This document shows positions 52,929 through 61,613 of a DNA stretch of 61,712 nt, piece by piece. The notes under the pieces were generated by a model. It made no database searches. It saw only the letters and a program-made list of their open reading frames with translations, and had not been told where the DNA came from. Made by a program: the position numbers and the translations under genes. Origin of the DNA: a virus. The stretch is taken from positions 1 through 61,712 of the IMG/VR virus record IMGVR_UViG_3300027917_000003; one strand, written 5' to 3'. Numbering within the stretch: the stretch's first letter is position 1; each line of letters begins with the position of its first letter.

Positions 52929-55900
52929 TTACCCGATGTTCAGAATGGCGGTGACGGTGATGCTCGTCGAGGTGCGCACCGTGTAGACGAGAGCATCAGT
53001 CGCGCTGGCGGTCGTTGTCAAGGTCGGCGCGGTGCCGCCGGGGAATTTCCAGTAGGCGCCGTAGGCGAGCGTCCTGCTACCCGTGCCGTCCTGCGTGACG
53101 TAGATGATGCCGGACTGGCCGACAGTCATGTTCGTCGGATTGGCGAGCGTCCGGTTGCCACCCAGCGTCACCGAGAAGTTGTTGCCGGTGCTGAAGTCTG
53201 GCGTAATAGTCGTGCCGTCCGTGAGGGCGTAGATGTTGCTGGCCGAGTTGCCGTTGACGTAGAGCTTCGCCGACACGCCTGAAGTGGCGATGTTGAGGTT
53301 GCCGGTTGAGTCAATATTAACGAGGCTATATGTCCCGTTATTATAGGTGCGCAGGGCAAGGGACGAATTTCCTGAAGTGCTTGTTATGGCGTCAATGTAG
53401 CAGAGGCCGCTGGATGTCGGGTAGAGGTAAATTCCGAAGCTATTAGTAGTGCCTGACAGCGCCGTGGTCTGCTTGAGGATTGACAGCGATGCGGGGTTCA
53501 CAGGTGCGCTGGAGCCAATGTTGACGTTGCCGCTGGCGTCGATGCGCATACGTTCTGTTGCGCCGCCACTTAAAAACGCAAGCGCATTTGAAGAGCGAAT
53601 AGCAAAGTCAGAAGCTGTTGCAGTTCCAAGAGAAGAACCTTGCCCAATAAAGCCTGTGTAAGAAGCGTTATTGAATACAGAGTAATTTCCGTAAACTTGA
53701 AACTTTTCAGCAAAAGCTTGTGTCGTTGCCCCCACCAACAAACTGCCGCTGGCGTCGATGCGCATTGCTTCTGACCAAGAGATTGTGCCTCCTGCTGTTC
53801 CAGAAGCAGCGTAAGACCAAATATGCGTCCCGTTGTAGAATTGATACTTAGAAGCGCCGACACTGCTATACAGATATTTGCTTGTGCCTATGGCGCTGAT
53901 CCAAGCATTAGACGCAATTGAAGCATCGCCGCCAACAATGTTTACGCTGGCCGCATTTCCAATGCTGACTTCTAGGCCCTTATATGTTCCAGAAACCCAA
54001 GCTTGCGGAGTAACCCCAATCCCCACGTTGCCGCTGGAGTCGATGCGCATACGTTCGGTAAGAGACCCTGCATTTGGCCTAGTCTGAAAGAAAATTTCGC
54101 CAGCGTCATTGCTTCCAACAGATTGGCTGCGGATAGACGCGTTAACTGTGCCACCAGTTCGCTTAAAATCTACCGCTGCAACATTTCCTGAAGCGGTATT
54201 CCCAGTGATTGTGACAATAGAGTCTCCAGCATTTAAGACTTCTAATTTGCTGCTAGGCGAACCAGTTCCAATCCCCACGTTGCCGGACGTATTGATCGTC
54301 ATCGCGGTCGTAGCGCCAGCGTTGCCAACCTTGAAGAGGATGCTGTCGCTGGTGCCGACGCCGGAAGTGGATTGCAGCGTCAAGGAAGACGAGGCAGCCG
54401 TTCCGCCGTAAACAATCGGCGTCGTCACGGAAGTGGCGAAGGAGGGCGATCCAGAAGTAGCGATGCTGATCGACCCAGCGCCATTGGTGATGGCGATGTT
54501 GGTGCCCTGTGTCAGCGCGGCGAGCGTATAGCCCGCCCCTGCGGTGCTGCCGATCAGGAGCTGGCCGTCAGTCGGGGTCGTGGACAGATTGGTGCCGCCA
54601 TTGGCAATGGGCAGGACGCCGCTCACATGCGTCGTCAGGTCGATCTTGCCCCACGAGGGCGCAACACCGACGCCCCCGGAGATGAGAGCGTTGCCCGTAG
54701 CCACGTCCGCCAGCTTGGACAGGGTCGTCGTGCCCGAAGCGTAGATCAAATCGCCGATGGTGTAAGACGAGATGTTCGTGCCGCCGTTGGCGACGGGGAG
54801 GACGCCCGAGAGGCTCGTGGCGCTCACCTGCGACCATGTGGGGGCCGCAGACGCGCCCGCAGAGGTCAGGACGTAGCCGCTGGTGCCGTAGGTGGCGCCG
54901 CCGATGCCGAGCTGCCCGGACGGCCCAATCCTGAACCGCTCGACCGGGCTAGTCGCACCAAGCGCAGTCGTATGGAACGACATATACGTCCCTTGCGCCG
55001 TGTCGGTGAAGGCCTCCGCCGCCTCCATGTCGATGCGAACGACTGAGTTGCTGGAGAAGCCCGTCGCGCCGTAGCCGCGCCCGGTGACCTCGACGAGGAT
55101 GTCGTCGGTCTGGGAGGCTGTGGGGGCAGCGCCAGTGCCGCGAGCCTGACGGCCCGTGTAGGCGGCGTAGTTGCCCGTTCCGTAGGCGTCCTGCGTGATG
55201 CGGGTGTTGGCCGCATTCGCGCCCATGATGTAGAGGTCAGTGCCCGCAGGCAGGGACGCCGCCGAGGGCACCGCCGCCGTCTGCGTGTTCGACACAATCG
55301 TCATGTTCGCATTGGGAACAGCCGAGTTGATGCCGAGGCGGTTGTTGGTGTCGTCCCAGAACAGGTGCGCATTGTCCTGCGCATAGGTGCCAGACGGCCC
55401 AGCGAAGACCACAGAGCCCGCCGTAAAGGCGGTGGAGGTGCCGGTGCCGCCGTTGGCGACGGGCAGCGTCCCGGTCACGCCAGCGGTCAGGGAGAGTTGC
55501 CCAAAAGACGGATTGGCGCTCGCGCCATTCGAAAGCAGCGCATAACCGCTCGTGCCGGGCGAGGCGAAGGCGACGTTGCCAGTGCCGTTGCCGAGCATGA
55601 CGCCATACTGCGTCAGAGTCGTCAGGCCCGTGCCGCCGAAAGGCACAGTGACCGTGTTGAGGCTGATGACAGAGCCGACCTTGTTCAGGGGCGCGGTGAC
55701 CGTGACGCTGGACGAGGACGAGGTCTGCGCCCAAGTGAGGGCCGTGGACCCCACCGTGATGGTGCCGGTGGTGGTCATCACCCAGCCGGTCGAGGCGTTT
55801 ACCGAGCCGCTAGTGACAAAAGTAGCCGCGCCCGTCTCAATGTAATTGGGTCCGGTGCCGACCGTGTTGAAGTCGGCGGCGCGGGTCAATTGCCAATTTG

Positions 55901-57386
55901 CGGAGCCCGATCCCTGATTGGTGACAACATAAATGCCGTTCTGGAGGCCAGAGGACTGGTCTTTGACAAGGACACGAGTGGCGTTCGTAACGTCAGAGGC
56001 GAGGAACGTGTAGCCATCAACGACAAGGACAGACGCCGCCCCGGATTGAGTAATAGTCGCGTTAACGCCGCCAGTGCCGTTGCTATAGGTGACAGAGCCA
56101 AGATCAGCGGTCGTCGCGTAGCTTGATTGAGTGTGGTAGGTCGTGTTCGAAACTGTGGCGACCTGATTGTCCACATATTGCTTGGTGGACGCTTCAAGGG
56201 CCGCAGTCGGGTCCTGCGTCAGGGTGACAGTTGTCAGCCCTGCGAGTGTCGAGGTGGTGGCGCCCAGCGCCACAGTAGTGCTACCAATGGTGACGGTGCT
56301 GTTGGTCAGGCCAGCGTTCGGGATCGTGGACACGGCGGTGAAGGCGCCGACGCCGTTGCCAACGAGGTAGCCTGTCAGGCTCGTCGCGCCAGTACCGCCG
56401 TTGGCGACGCCGAGGGTGCCCGAGACGTGCGTGGTGAGGCCGATCTTGCCCCACGAGGGCGTGGCGCCCACGCCGCCGGAGATGAGGGCGTTGCCGGTGG
56501 CGACGTCATTGAGGCGCGCAAGCGTCGAAGAGCTGTCGGCGTAAAGGATGTCGCCGGTCGTGTAGGAAGCGAAGCCTGTGCCGCCCTGCGGGGCCGACAG
56601 GGGCGTCGTGAGGCCAGACAGGCTGGTGATGTCGCTATTGGCGCCAGAAGCCGCCGCGCCGAGGTTTGTGCGGGCTCCAGAGGCTGTTGAGGCCCCGGTG
56701 CCACCATAGGCCACCGCAATCGGGGTGCCCTGCCACGTCCCGCCCGAAATCGTGCCGAGCGTCACCGTGCCACTGGCGGACAGATCCGTGAACGCTCCCG
56801 TGGAGGGCGTCGTGGCCCCGATGGGCGTCTGATTGATCGTTGAGGTAGAAATCGCCACGCCGCTGATCGTGCCGCCCGTGATGGCGACTGCGTTGGCGTT
56901 CTGCGTGGCCATCGAGCCAAGGCTGAGGTTTGTCCAAGTGGGGGCGCCACCCGCACCGGCGCCGGTCAGGACATAGCCTAGTGGGCCAGCGCCAAGCTGC
57001 AACCAGTCGGACGCGCCACGGTACAGGAGGCCGCCCTGCGCCGAGCCAATGCTGTCGAGGGCGGTGCTGACGGTCGAGTAGACCGGCTGGGAGGAGCCGC
57101 CCGTGAAATTGCCCATGATTGTATTGTTGGGCATTGCCGCGAGGTAGGCATTGGTCACGCTGTTCAGGGGCAGCGAAATGGTGACGGCGTTGCTGACCGT
57201 GGTCGATGACAGGGGCGACGTGGCCGTGACGGAAGTAATCGTCGAGACCGGGTACTGGGCCTGTGTATAGGTGGCGATTTGAGCGGCTGTGACCCGGACG
57301 CTGGAACCGGCCTGAACTGCCTCAAGCTGTTCGCTCCCGTTGAGCGCAGTGGCCGGTGTGAGGTTCGGGATCTGTGAGACGCTCAT
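52929..57386 (-). CDS. Giant repetitive tail fibre (1485 aa)
   Basis: The N-terminus MSVSQIPNLTPATALNGSEQ probably attaches to the tail. Most of the protein consists of beta-helical repeats with the recurrent phrase VANGGTG or IANGGTN and HVSG, and later S-S-G-N-V-G-I-G-type repeats. It ends in a compact domain (GNRTLANPTNMTVGQSGIIY). The repeats are long and imperfect, consistent with expansion by duplication. It is the main side or central fibre. Confidence 0.8.
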   Translation of the reverse strand: MSVSQIPNLTPATALNGSEQLEAVQAGSSVRVTAAQIATYTQAQYPVSTITSVTATSPLSSTTVSNAVTISLPLNSVTNAYLAAMPNNTIMGNFTGGSSQPVYSTVSTALDSIGSAQGGLLYRGASDWLQLGAGPLGYVLTGAGAGGAPTWTNLSLGSMATQNANAVAITGGTISGVAISTSTINQTPIGATTPSTGAFTDLSASGTVTLGTISGGTWQGTPIAVAYGGTGASTASGARTNLGAAASGANSDITSLSGLTTPLSAPQGGTGFASYTTGDILYADSSSTLARLNDVATGNALISGGVGATPSWGKIGLTTHVSGTLGVANGGTGATSLTGYLVGNGVGAFTAVSTIPNAGLTNSTVTIGSTTVALGATTSTLAGLTTVTLTQDPTAALEASTKQYVDNQVATVSNTTYHTQSSYATTADLGSVTYSNGTGGVNATITQSGAASVLVVDGYTFLASDVTNATRVLVKDQSSGLQNGIYVVTNQGSGSANWQLTRAADFNTVGTGPNYIETGAATFVTSGSVNASTGWVMTTTGTITVGSTALTWAQTSSSSSVTVTAPLNKVGSVISLNTVTVPFGGTGLTTLTQYGVMLGNGTGNVAFASPGTSGYALLSNGASANPSFGQLSLTAGVTGTLPVANGGTGTSTAFTAGSVVFAGPSGTYAQDNAHLFWDDTNNRLGINSAVPNANMTIVSNTQTAAVPSAASLPAGTDLYIMGANAANTRITQDAYGTGNYAAYTGRQARGTGAAPTASQTDDILVEVTGRGYGATGFSSNSVVRIDMEAAEAFTDTAQGTYMSFHTTALGATSPVERFRIGPSGQLGIGGATYGTSGYVLTSAGASAAPTWSQVSATSLSGVLPVANGGTNISSYTIGDLIYASGTTTLSKLADVATGNALISGGVGVAPSWGKIDLTTHVSGVLPIANGGTNLSTTPTDGQLLIGSTAGAGYTLAALTQGTNIAITNGAGSISIATSGSPSFATSVTTPIVYGGTAASSSLTLQSTSGVGTSDSILFKVGNAGATTAMTINTSGNVGIGTGSPSSKLEVLNAGDSIVTITGNTASGNVAAVDFKRTGGTVNASIRSQSVGSNDAGEIFFQTRPNAGSLTERMRIDSSGNVGIGVTPQAWVSGTYKGLEVSIGNAASVNIVGGDASIASNAWISAIGTSKYLYSSVGASKYQFYNGTHIWSYAASGTAGGTISWSEAMRIDASGSLLVGATTQAFAEKFQVYGNYSVFNNASYTGFIGQGSSLGTATASDFAIRSSNALAFLSGGATERMRIDASGNVNIGSSAPVNPASLSILKQTTALSGTTNSFGIYLYPTSSGLCYIDAITSTSGNSSLALRTYNNGTYSLVNIDSTGNLNIATSGVSAKLYVNGNSASNIYALTDGTTITPDFSTGNNFSVTLGGNRTLANPTNMTVGQSGIIYVTQDGTGSRTLAYGAYWKFPGGTAPTLTTTASATDALVYTVRTSTSITVTAILNIG

Positions 57387-57886
57387 GTCAGCGGTCCTGT
57401 CTGCGGAACGGTCGTATTAGCATAAGGCAAGCCCGGATCGTTGTCACCGGGAGCATTAGGATCAGTGCCCGGCTGCGTGTTGAGGCCGCCCGGCGGCTCG
57501 CCAGTTTGCTGCGTGACGCGGGTCTGGTAAGTCTGCGTGATGCGCGTGGCGCCCCTGATCACCGGAATGCCCGTGATCGGATCGACCGTGTTCTGCCCCG
57601 AGGTCGTGCGCGTGTTCTGCTCCGCCGTGACGAAGTCCTGAATGCGCGGGTTCTGGATCGGCACGGGATCGGCGGGGATCACGATGGCGCGGAGCTGCTC
57701 CTGCGGCGTGTCATAGCAGGGGTTGCAGACAAGCAGGCGCTTGTTGATCAGTGAGGCGCCAGCCCAGTCAAACTGCCACTTGAGATCCACATGGTTGTAG
57801 CGGAAGCCGCAGCGGTCACATATCGCATGTGCCTGCGGCGACGTTGCGCTTGTTCTGGCCCGACCGGCTTGAGAGGCATATCCCAT
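57383..57886 (-). CDS. Conserved virion-module protein with zinc-ribbon (167 aa)
   Basis: The N-terminal half has ICDRCGFRYNHVDLKWQFDW and LLVCNPCYD, two Cys pairs likely to bind zinc. The C-terminal half is Thr/Pro/Gly-rich and disordered. I recognise it as common between adaptor and fibre genes of podovirus-like phages. Function unknown. Confidence 0.65.
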   Translation of the reverse strand: MGYASQAGRARTSATSPQAHAICDRCGFRYNHVDLKWQFDWAGASLINKRLLVCNPCYDTPQEQLRAIVIPADPVPIQNPRIQDFVTAEQNTRTTSGQNTVDPITGIPVIRGATRITQTYQTRVTQQTGEPPGGLNTQPGTDPNAPGDNDPGLPYANTTVPQTGPLT

Positions 57887-57895
57887 AGGGCCTCC

Positions 57896-58597
57896 TTACG
57901 GCCTGTAGTAGCCCGAAATCTGGGGTGAAATGTACTGCGCAGCCGTTTCCACGTTCTGCTCGGCGGCAATGTTGTAGGCCTCGTCGGCCATAGGCTTCAA
58001 GAGCTGGACCTTATCCGGCGCCCAGATGATGGCCAGCCGGGTCGCAAGATTATAGGCGAAAGCCTCCATCCAGAGATAGGGGATCTCGACCTGCGTCCCG
58101 TTCGACAGATTGGCGTCCTGCAACTGGCGGACGCGATAATACTTGAGATATTGCGCGCTCGTTCCGTCAGGGACGGGCCAGAGAGTGACGGTCGGGTTCG
58201 GCGAGATCAGGCGGTCAAACCAGAACGTCGTCGTGAAGCCCTGCGTCTCCTTGTTTGGGTAGCTCGCATATTCGGTGCGGCTCACCGGCAGGATGATGCG
58301 GTCGATAGGCTGTCCGTTGCCATTGTCGATGACCATGTAGGCGTCGAGCATGGTGACGGTGTTGAGTTCGACGTCATAAGTCGCCTGCCCGGCGACGAGC
58401 GGCTCGGTGACCAGATCCACGGCCCACAGGTTGACGCCTCTGTTGCTCCAGTTCGAGCACAGCATGTTGGCGGCCATGCGAGCCGCCTCCAGATGCTCCT
58501 GAAGCAGGGACGTGTTCCTGAGCCCGATGAGATTGTACGCATAGAGCGTGATCTCGCCGAGCGACGGATTAAAGTTCCAAGTGCCGCTCGTGGCCAT
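57896..58597 (-). CDS. Head-to-tail adaptor (P22 gp4/T7 gp11-like, 233 aa)
   Basis: Helical N-terminus with LGEITLYAYNLIGLRNTSLL, EHLEAARMAANMLCSNWSNR and GVNLW, then a beta region with TVTLWPVPDG, and a C-terminal helix pair (WMEAFAYNLATRLAIIWAPD). This is the layout of portal-binding adaptor proteins. It should form the ring under the portal. Confidence 0.75.
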   Translation of the reverse strand: MATSGTWNFNPSLGEITLYAYNLIGLRNTSLLQEHLEAARMAANMLCSNWSNRGVNLWAVDLVTEPLVAGQATYDVELNTVTMLDAYMVIDNGNGQPIDRIILPVSRTEYASYPNKETQGFTTTFWFDRLISPNPTVTLWPVPDGTSAQYLKYYRVRQLQDANLSNGTQVEIPYLWMEAFAYNLATRLAIIWAPDKVQLLKPMADEAYNIAAEQNVETAAQYISPQISGYYRP

Positions 58598-58607
58598 CTT
58601 CTATCCC

Positions 58608-58931
58608 TTAGACGGGGCCAGCTTGGACGATGTTGGCCGTGACTGCGCCGGTCCCGCTGGTGATGTTGATCGAAATGGCGCGGCAGGGGACCGTGATGGC
58701 GCCGCCGACAGACGTCGTCGCGGCGCTGAAGCCCGTGGCCACATACCAAGTCGCCGTCGCAGCCGAATAGCCGTCAGCGTTCGGATCATCAAGAGAATAC
58801 TCAATGTTGAACGTGGGGGCGCCGGAGGTGACCTTGGTGCCGACGCCGACATTAAAAGGCGTCTGGAAGTCGTCCACGACGCGGATGGCGCTGCGGCCAG
58901 AGTTCGTTTGGCTGATGCTACCAAGCTGCAT
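58608..58931 (-). CDS. Small virion protein (107 aa)
   Basis: The start is MQLGSISQTNSGRSAIRVVD (58931), within the tail end of the HNH gene region. It is beta-rich (PTFNIEYSLDDPNADGYSAA, TVPCRAISINITSGTGAVTA). Similar proteins lie beside adaptor genes. A head-completion or decoration role is possible. Confidence 0.55.
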   Translation of the reverse strand: MQLGSISQTNSGRSAIRVVDDFQTPFNVGVGTKVTSGAPTFNIEYSLDDPNADGYSAATATWYVATGFSAATTSVGGAITVPCRAISINITSGTGAVTANIVQAGPV

Positions 58932-58932
58932 G

Positions 58933-59403
58933 TTACTTCCCCTTGCTGCGAGCCGCAGCGGCATTATGGTATGATCCTTTTTCTTTCAGATAAGCTGATG
59001 CTTTTTCTAAAAGAATTTGACTGTCACGGGCCATTCCTAGCATTGAATTACATTTCAAACAAAGGATACCCCTAAATTTTCCAGTTTCGTGATTGTGGTC
59101 AATTGCATAACCACGACGCCTATTATTATACACTAAAAGATCAGGAAGAACCTCTTCGCAAATAGCGCAATTGCCATTTTGAGCCTCAAGAGCATCATTG
59201 AGTTCTTTAACGGTTAAATCGTATTTATATTTCAAATGTTGCTCCAGACGTTTCTTAGGTGTTCTGCTGCCCCATCTATTTTTCTGCCGTTCCTTGCTAC
59301 ACTCAATGCAAAGGCTCTGGCTTTTCCAAAACTCGCTTATGAGCTTAACAGAATTGCAGCCATTGCATCGTTTCAGAGAGGCGATAGCAAGAACTCCCGT
59401 CAT
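58933..59403 (-). CDS. HNH endonuclease VII-like, probable homing nuclease (156 aa)
   Basis: Two Cys pairs (CNGCNS, LCIECSKE) are followed by NGNCAICEE, AIDHNHETGKFRGILCLKCN and LGMARDS, the recombination endonuclease VII pattern with catalytic DHNH. The gene is clearly AT-rich compared with its neighbours. It starts at the overlapping stop of the 55-aa virion gene, and its C-terminus NAAAARSKGK mimics that gene's end. Such free-standing HNH genes usually spread by homing. Confidence 0.85.
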   Translation of the reverse strand: MTGVLAIASLKRCNGCNSVKLISEFWKSQSLCIECSKERQKNRWGSRTPKKRLEQHLKYKYDLTVKELNDALEAQNGNCAICEEVLPDLLVYNNRRRGYAIDHNHETGKFRGILCLKCNSMLGMARDSQILLEKASAYLKEKGSYHNAAAARSKGK

Positions 59404-59567
59404 TTCTTCTGGCCCGCTCTTGCTGCGGCAATATTGTCAACAGCGTTGGGATAGGGACGGCCTGCGGCGCGGGCGTTAGCCTTGGCAGACTGAACCTGTT
59501 TACGGTTCAGGTGCTTCACCTTCGCGTCCTTGGGAGCATCTTTCTCCCAGAAAGGCTTCTTTTCCAT
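59400..59567 (-). CDS. Small basic virion-module protein (55 aa)
   Basis: The ATG at 59567 starts MEKKPFWEKDAPKDAKVKHL and the protein ends NIAAARAGQKK, with the stop overlapping the HNH start (ATGA). It is Lys/Ala-rich and shorter than most annotated genes. Related proteins occur beside DUF6321 genes. Function unknown. Confidence 0.65.
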   Translation of the reverse strand: MEKKPFWEKDAPKDAKVKHLNRKQVQSAKANARAAGRPYPNAVDNIAAARAGQKK

Positions 59568-59568
59568 C

Positions 59569-59808
59569 TCAGCAATCCCACTTCCTGAGCGACTTGTTGA
59601 TGCGGCTGTTGGGATCTGCCGCCTTCGCGGAGCCCGTCAGCTTGCGCTTCATGCCGGTCATTCTAGCACAGAAGCTGTCCTTGCGAGAACCGCCTTCAGG
59701 CTGCGGGCGCTTGATGTCGTGGCCCTCGGCCTTCAACGAAGCGCGACCCTTGGCGTTCAAGCCGCCGTTGGGATTTTTACCCTCTTTGCGTGTCCAAGCA
59801 CCAGACAT
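59569..59808 (-). CDS. DUF6321-type protein (79 aa)
   Basis: The start is MSGAWTRKEGKNPNGGLNAK. The conserved run continues with PQPEGGSRKDSFCARMTGMK and ends PNSRINKSLRKWDC. This is a highly conserved small basic protein of tailed phages, near capsid genes, with no assigned function. It may be a DNA-associated virion component. Confidence 0.8.
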   Translation of the reverse strand: MSGAWTRKEGKNPNGGLNAKGRASLKAEGHDIKRPQPEGGSRKDSFCARMTGMKRKLTGSAKAADPNSRINKSLRKWDC

Positions 59809-59875
59809 CGTGACCTCCATGCGAATGCGGGGGCACGAATGCCCCCGCTGCTCTACCAAGACGGGGAGGACGCTC

Positions 59876-60121
59876 TTAGTAGTGCGAAGCCTTGCCACGG
59901 GGCGTACCAGCGCCCGAAGCGGAAGACATGACGCTGCCGCCGCTCTTGCGGGGCTTGCGACCGGCGTGGGCGGAGGACATAACGCCCTCGGCCTTCATGC
60001 CCACTTTGCCGCCCTTCTTGAAGGCGTCCTTGGTGTTCATGGCCTCAGAAGCAACATTGCTGTTACCGCCAGAGTAGGCCGTGTGCTTCATAGCACCAGT
60101 CTTTGCAGCTTTACCCTTCAT
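59876..60121 (-). CDS. Small basic K-x-GG protein (81 aa)
   Basis: The 81-aa Lys/Gly/Ser-rich protein contains FKKGGKVGMKAEGV and AHAGRKPRKSGGSV. The latter is nearly the same as CHAGRKPRKSGGRA in the 406-aa protein at 3-4 kb. Probably disordered and DNA- or capsid-associated. Confidence 0.65.
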   Translation of the reverse strand: MKGKAAKTGAMKHTAYSGGNSNVASEAMNTKDAFKKGGKVGMKAEGVMSSAHAGRKPRKSGGSVMSSASGAGTPRGKASHY

Positions 60122-60137
60122 GTGAGCCTCCTATGGC

Positions 60138-60590
60138 TTAGGCGTTTTCGGCTTGGATGTAGCGGACGATCAGATCGCCAACGCCAGCGCCAGTGTTTGC
60201 GGAAAGAGCGTAAATGATCACGTCAGACGTGCCGACATTGGACCAAACGCCCACGCGAGTTGCGCTGGCGCCGGGACCGGCAGAAGTCTGCCCGATGGTG
60301 CCGAGGCTCTGCGCAGAAACAAGCTCGTTGGAAGTCGCGCTCGTTCCGATGCTGATGGTTGCGGCGGCGCCGTTCCAAGCCGTAGACACCAAGAACTGGA
60401 CGTTCAAGATGTGGCTGTTGGCCGGGATGACGATAGACGTGGCGTAGGCCGAGGCAGTGCCAGCCTGCGTGATGGACGCAGTCTGCGCCATAGCTACGAA
60501 GCCGACGTTCTTGATGGTGCCGGGCGTAGTGCCGGTGGTGTCAAGGACATCGCCAGCCTTGATAGGGCCAGTGAAGGTTACAATCCCCAT
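60138..60590 (-). CDS. Capsid-proximal beta-rich protein (150 aa)
   Basis: The start is MGIVTFTGPIKAGDVLDTTG (60590). The protein is Ala/Thr/Ser-rich beta structure with no charge clusters (IVIPANSHILNVQFLVSTAW, DLIVRYIQAENA). It is placed just after the capsid gene and its terminator. It may be a second decoration or head-surface protein. Confidence 0.6.
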   Translation of the reverse strand: MGIVTFTGPIKAGDVLDTTGTTPGTIKNVGFVAMAQTASITQAGTASAYATSIVIPANSHILNVQFLVSTAWNGAAATISIGTSATSNELVSAQSLGTIGQTSAGPGASATRVGVWSNVGTSDVIIYALSANTGAGVGDLIVRYIQAENA

Positions 60591-60663
60591 GATGGGTCTC
60601 CTGCACGATGAGATCACGCCGTCTGTGCAGCGTCCGCTAGGCCGGTCTGCGTGATCGGATGCC

Positions 60664-60695
60664 TAGAAAGAAGGGCGGGACCGAAGCCCCGCCCC
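60664..60695 (-). terminator. Intrinsic terminator after the major capsid gene
   Basis: Read leftward, GGGGCGGGGC-TTCG-GTCCCGCCC (60673-60695) is followed by TTCTTTCT. It lies seven bases after the capsid stop and could limit readthrough from the highly expressed capsid unit. Confidence 0.75.
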
Positions 60696-60701
60696 AATGG
60701 C

Positions 60702-61607
60702 TTAGGTCGGGAACGCACCGTAGATAGCGCGCCAGTTGTAGTAGCCGAAGCTGTACCGCTCGTAGCCCTTGACCAACAGGTTGTCAGTCGTGAAGTCAAC
60801 CTGCATGTCTGTTTCAAACTTGATACGTTCCATATAGGAAAGGCCATCAATGTTAGTCAACAGGAACCATGCGCGGGCAGACGTAAGGTAATCGTTAACC
60901 ATGTAACCCTCCGGGAGACCTCCCGCAGTGGACATGATAGCGTTCACGTCATTATCTGCCGTGCCGGGGCGCAGTTCGGTCTTCGTCAGGCGGATCGCGA
61001 CCGGCTCAAGAGCGGGCGGGATCACCAGACGGCGACCGCGAGCAAACACCTTCAGACCGGCCTGATCACGGAAGTTCGTGCGGATGGCGATCATGCCAGC
61101 CAGCAACGTGCTCTCGTTGAGGTCGTTGGTGGTGTAGTTCGAGATCGTCGTGCCATCAATCGGGTGGGCCGAGTTGACGAGCGACACGCCGTCACCACCA
61201 ACCGCCGCGTTGTAGGTTGTCGCGGTATTGAGGATGTTGGCGCCGTAGATTTCCTTGGTCTGGGCAAAGGACTGCGTCAGGCCGAGGTTGGAGGGAGCAA
61301 ACTGGCTCTTGTAGAGGTTGTCGTCGATGGCTTTGCGAGTGATCGCATAGCCAAGGCCGATTTCCGTGTGCTCCTGATTGTACACGAAACGCTCGCCAGC
61401 GCCGTTGTCGAACGCGGTCTGGCCGCCTTCGGTCTTGAGCTGGGCGTAGCCCAAAAAGCGCATCTCAGCGGTGCGCTCCAGAGCCATCTTGGAGTCGTGC
61501 TTGGTGAAGATCTTGTCGTACTGCGACGGGATCTGCTCGTACTGACCTTCAACGCCCCGGAGGCCGGGGAGGAGAAGATCTTTGATCGCTGAAAGATTAA
61601 CAGCCAT
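60702..61607 (-). CDS. Major capsid protein (301 aa)
   Basis: The 301-aa protein has the Mu gpT / HK97-type major head pattern: MAVNLSAIKDLLLPGLRGVE, a central helix, SLVNSAHPIDGTTISNYTTN, RGRRLVIPPALEPVAIRL, and a C-terminal MERIKFETDMQVDFTTDNLL. There is no delta-domain extension. ATG 61607 follows AGGAGTAGGAT. It is co-transcribed with the 229-aa protein encoded just upstream across the junction. Confidence 0.85.
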   Translation of the reverse strand: MAVNLSAIKDLLLPGLRGVEGQYEQIPSQYDKIFTKHDSKMALERTAEMRFLGYAQLKTEGGQTAFDNGAGERFVYNQEHTEIGLGYAITRKAIDDNLYKSQFAPSNLGLTQSFAQTKEIYGANILNTATTYNAAVGGDGVSLVNSAHPIDGTTISNYTTNDLNESTLLAGMIAIRTNFRDQAGLKVFARGRRLVIPPALEPVAIRLTKTELRPGTADNDVNAIMSTAGGLPEGYMVNDYLTSARAWFLLTNIDGLSYMERIKFETDMQVDFTTDNLLVKGYERYSFGYYNWRAIYGAFPT

Positions 61608-61613
61608 TGATCC

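Noticed and set aside
52929-57386. Repeat-rich stretch that could be mistaken for a CRISPR array or satellite
   Set aside because: The repeats are imperfect, of variable spacing, and encode the VANGGTG-type fibre repeats in one long frame.
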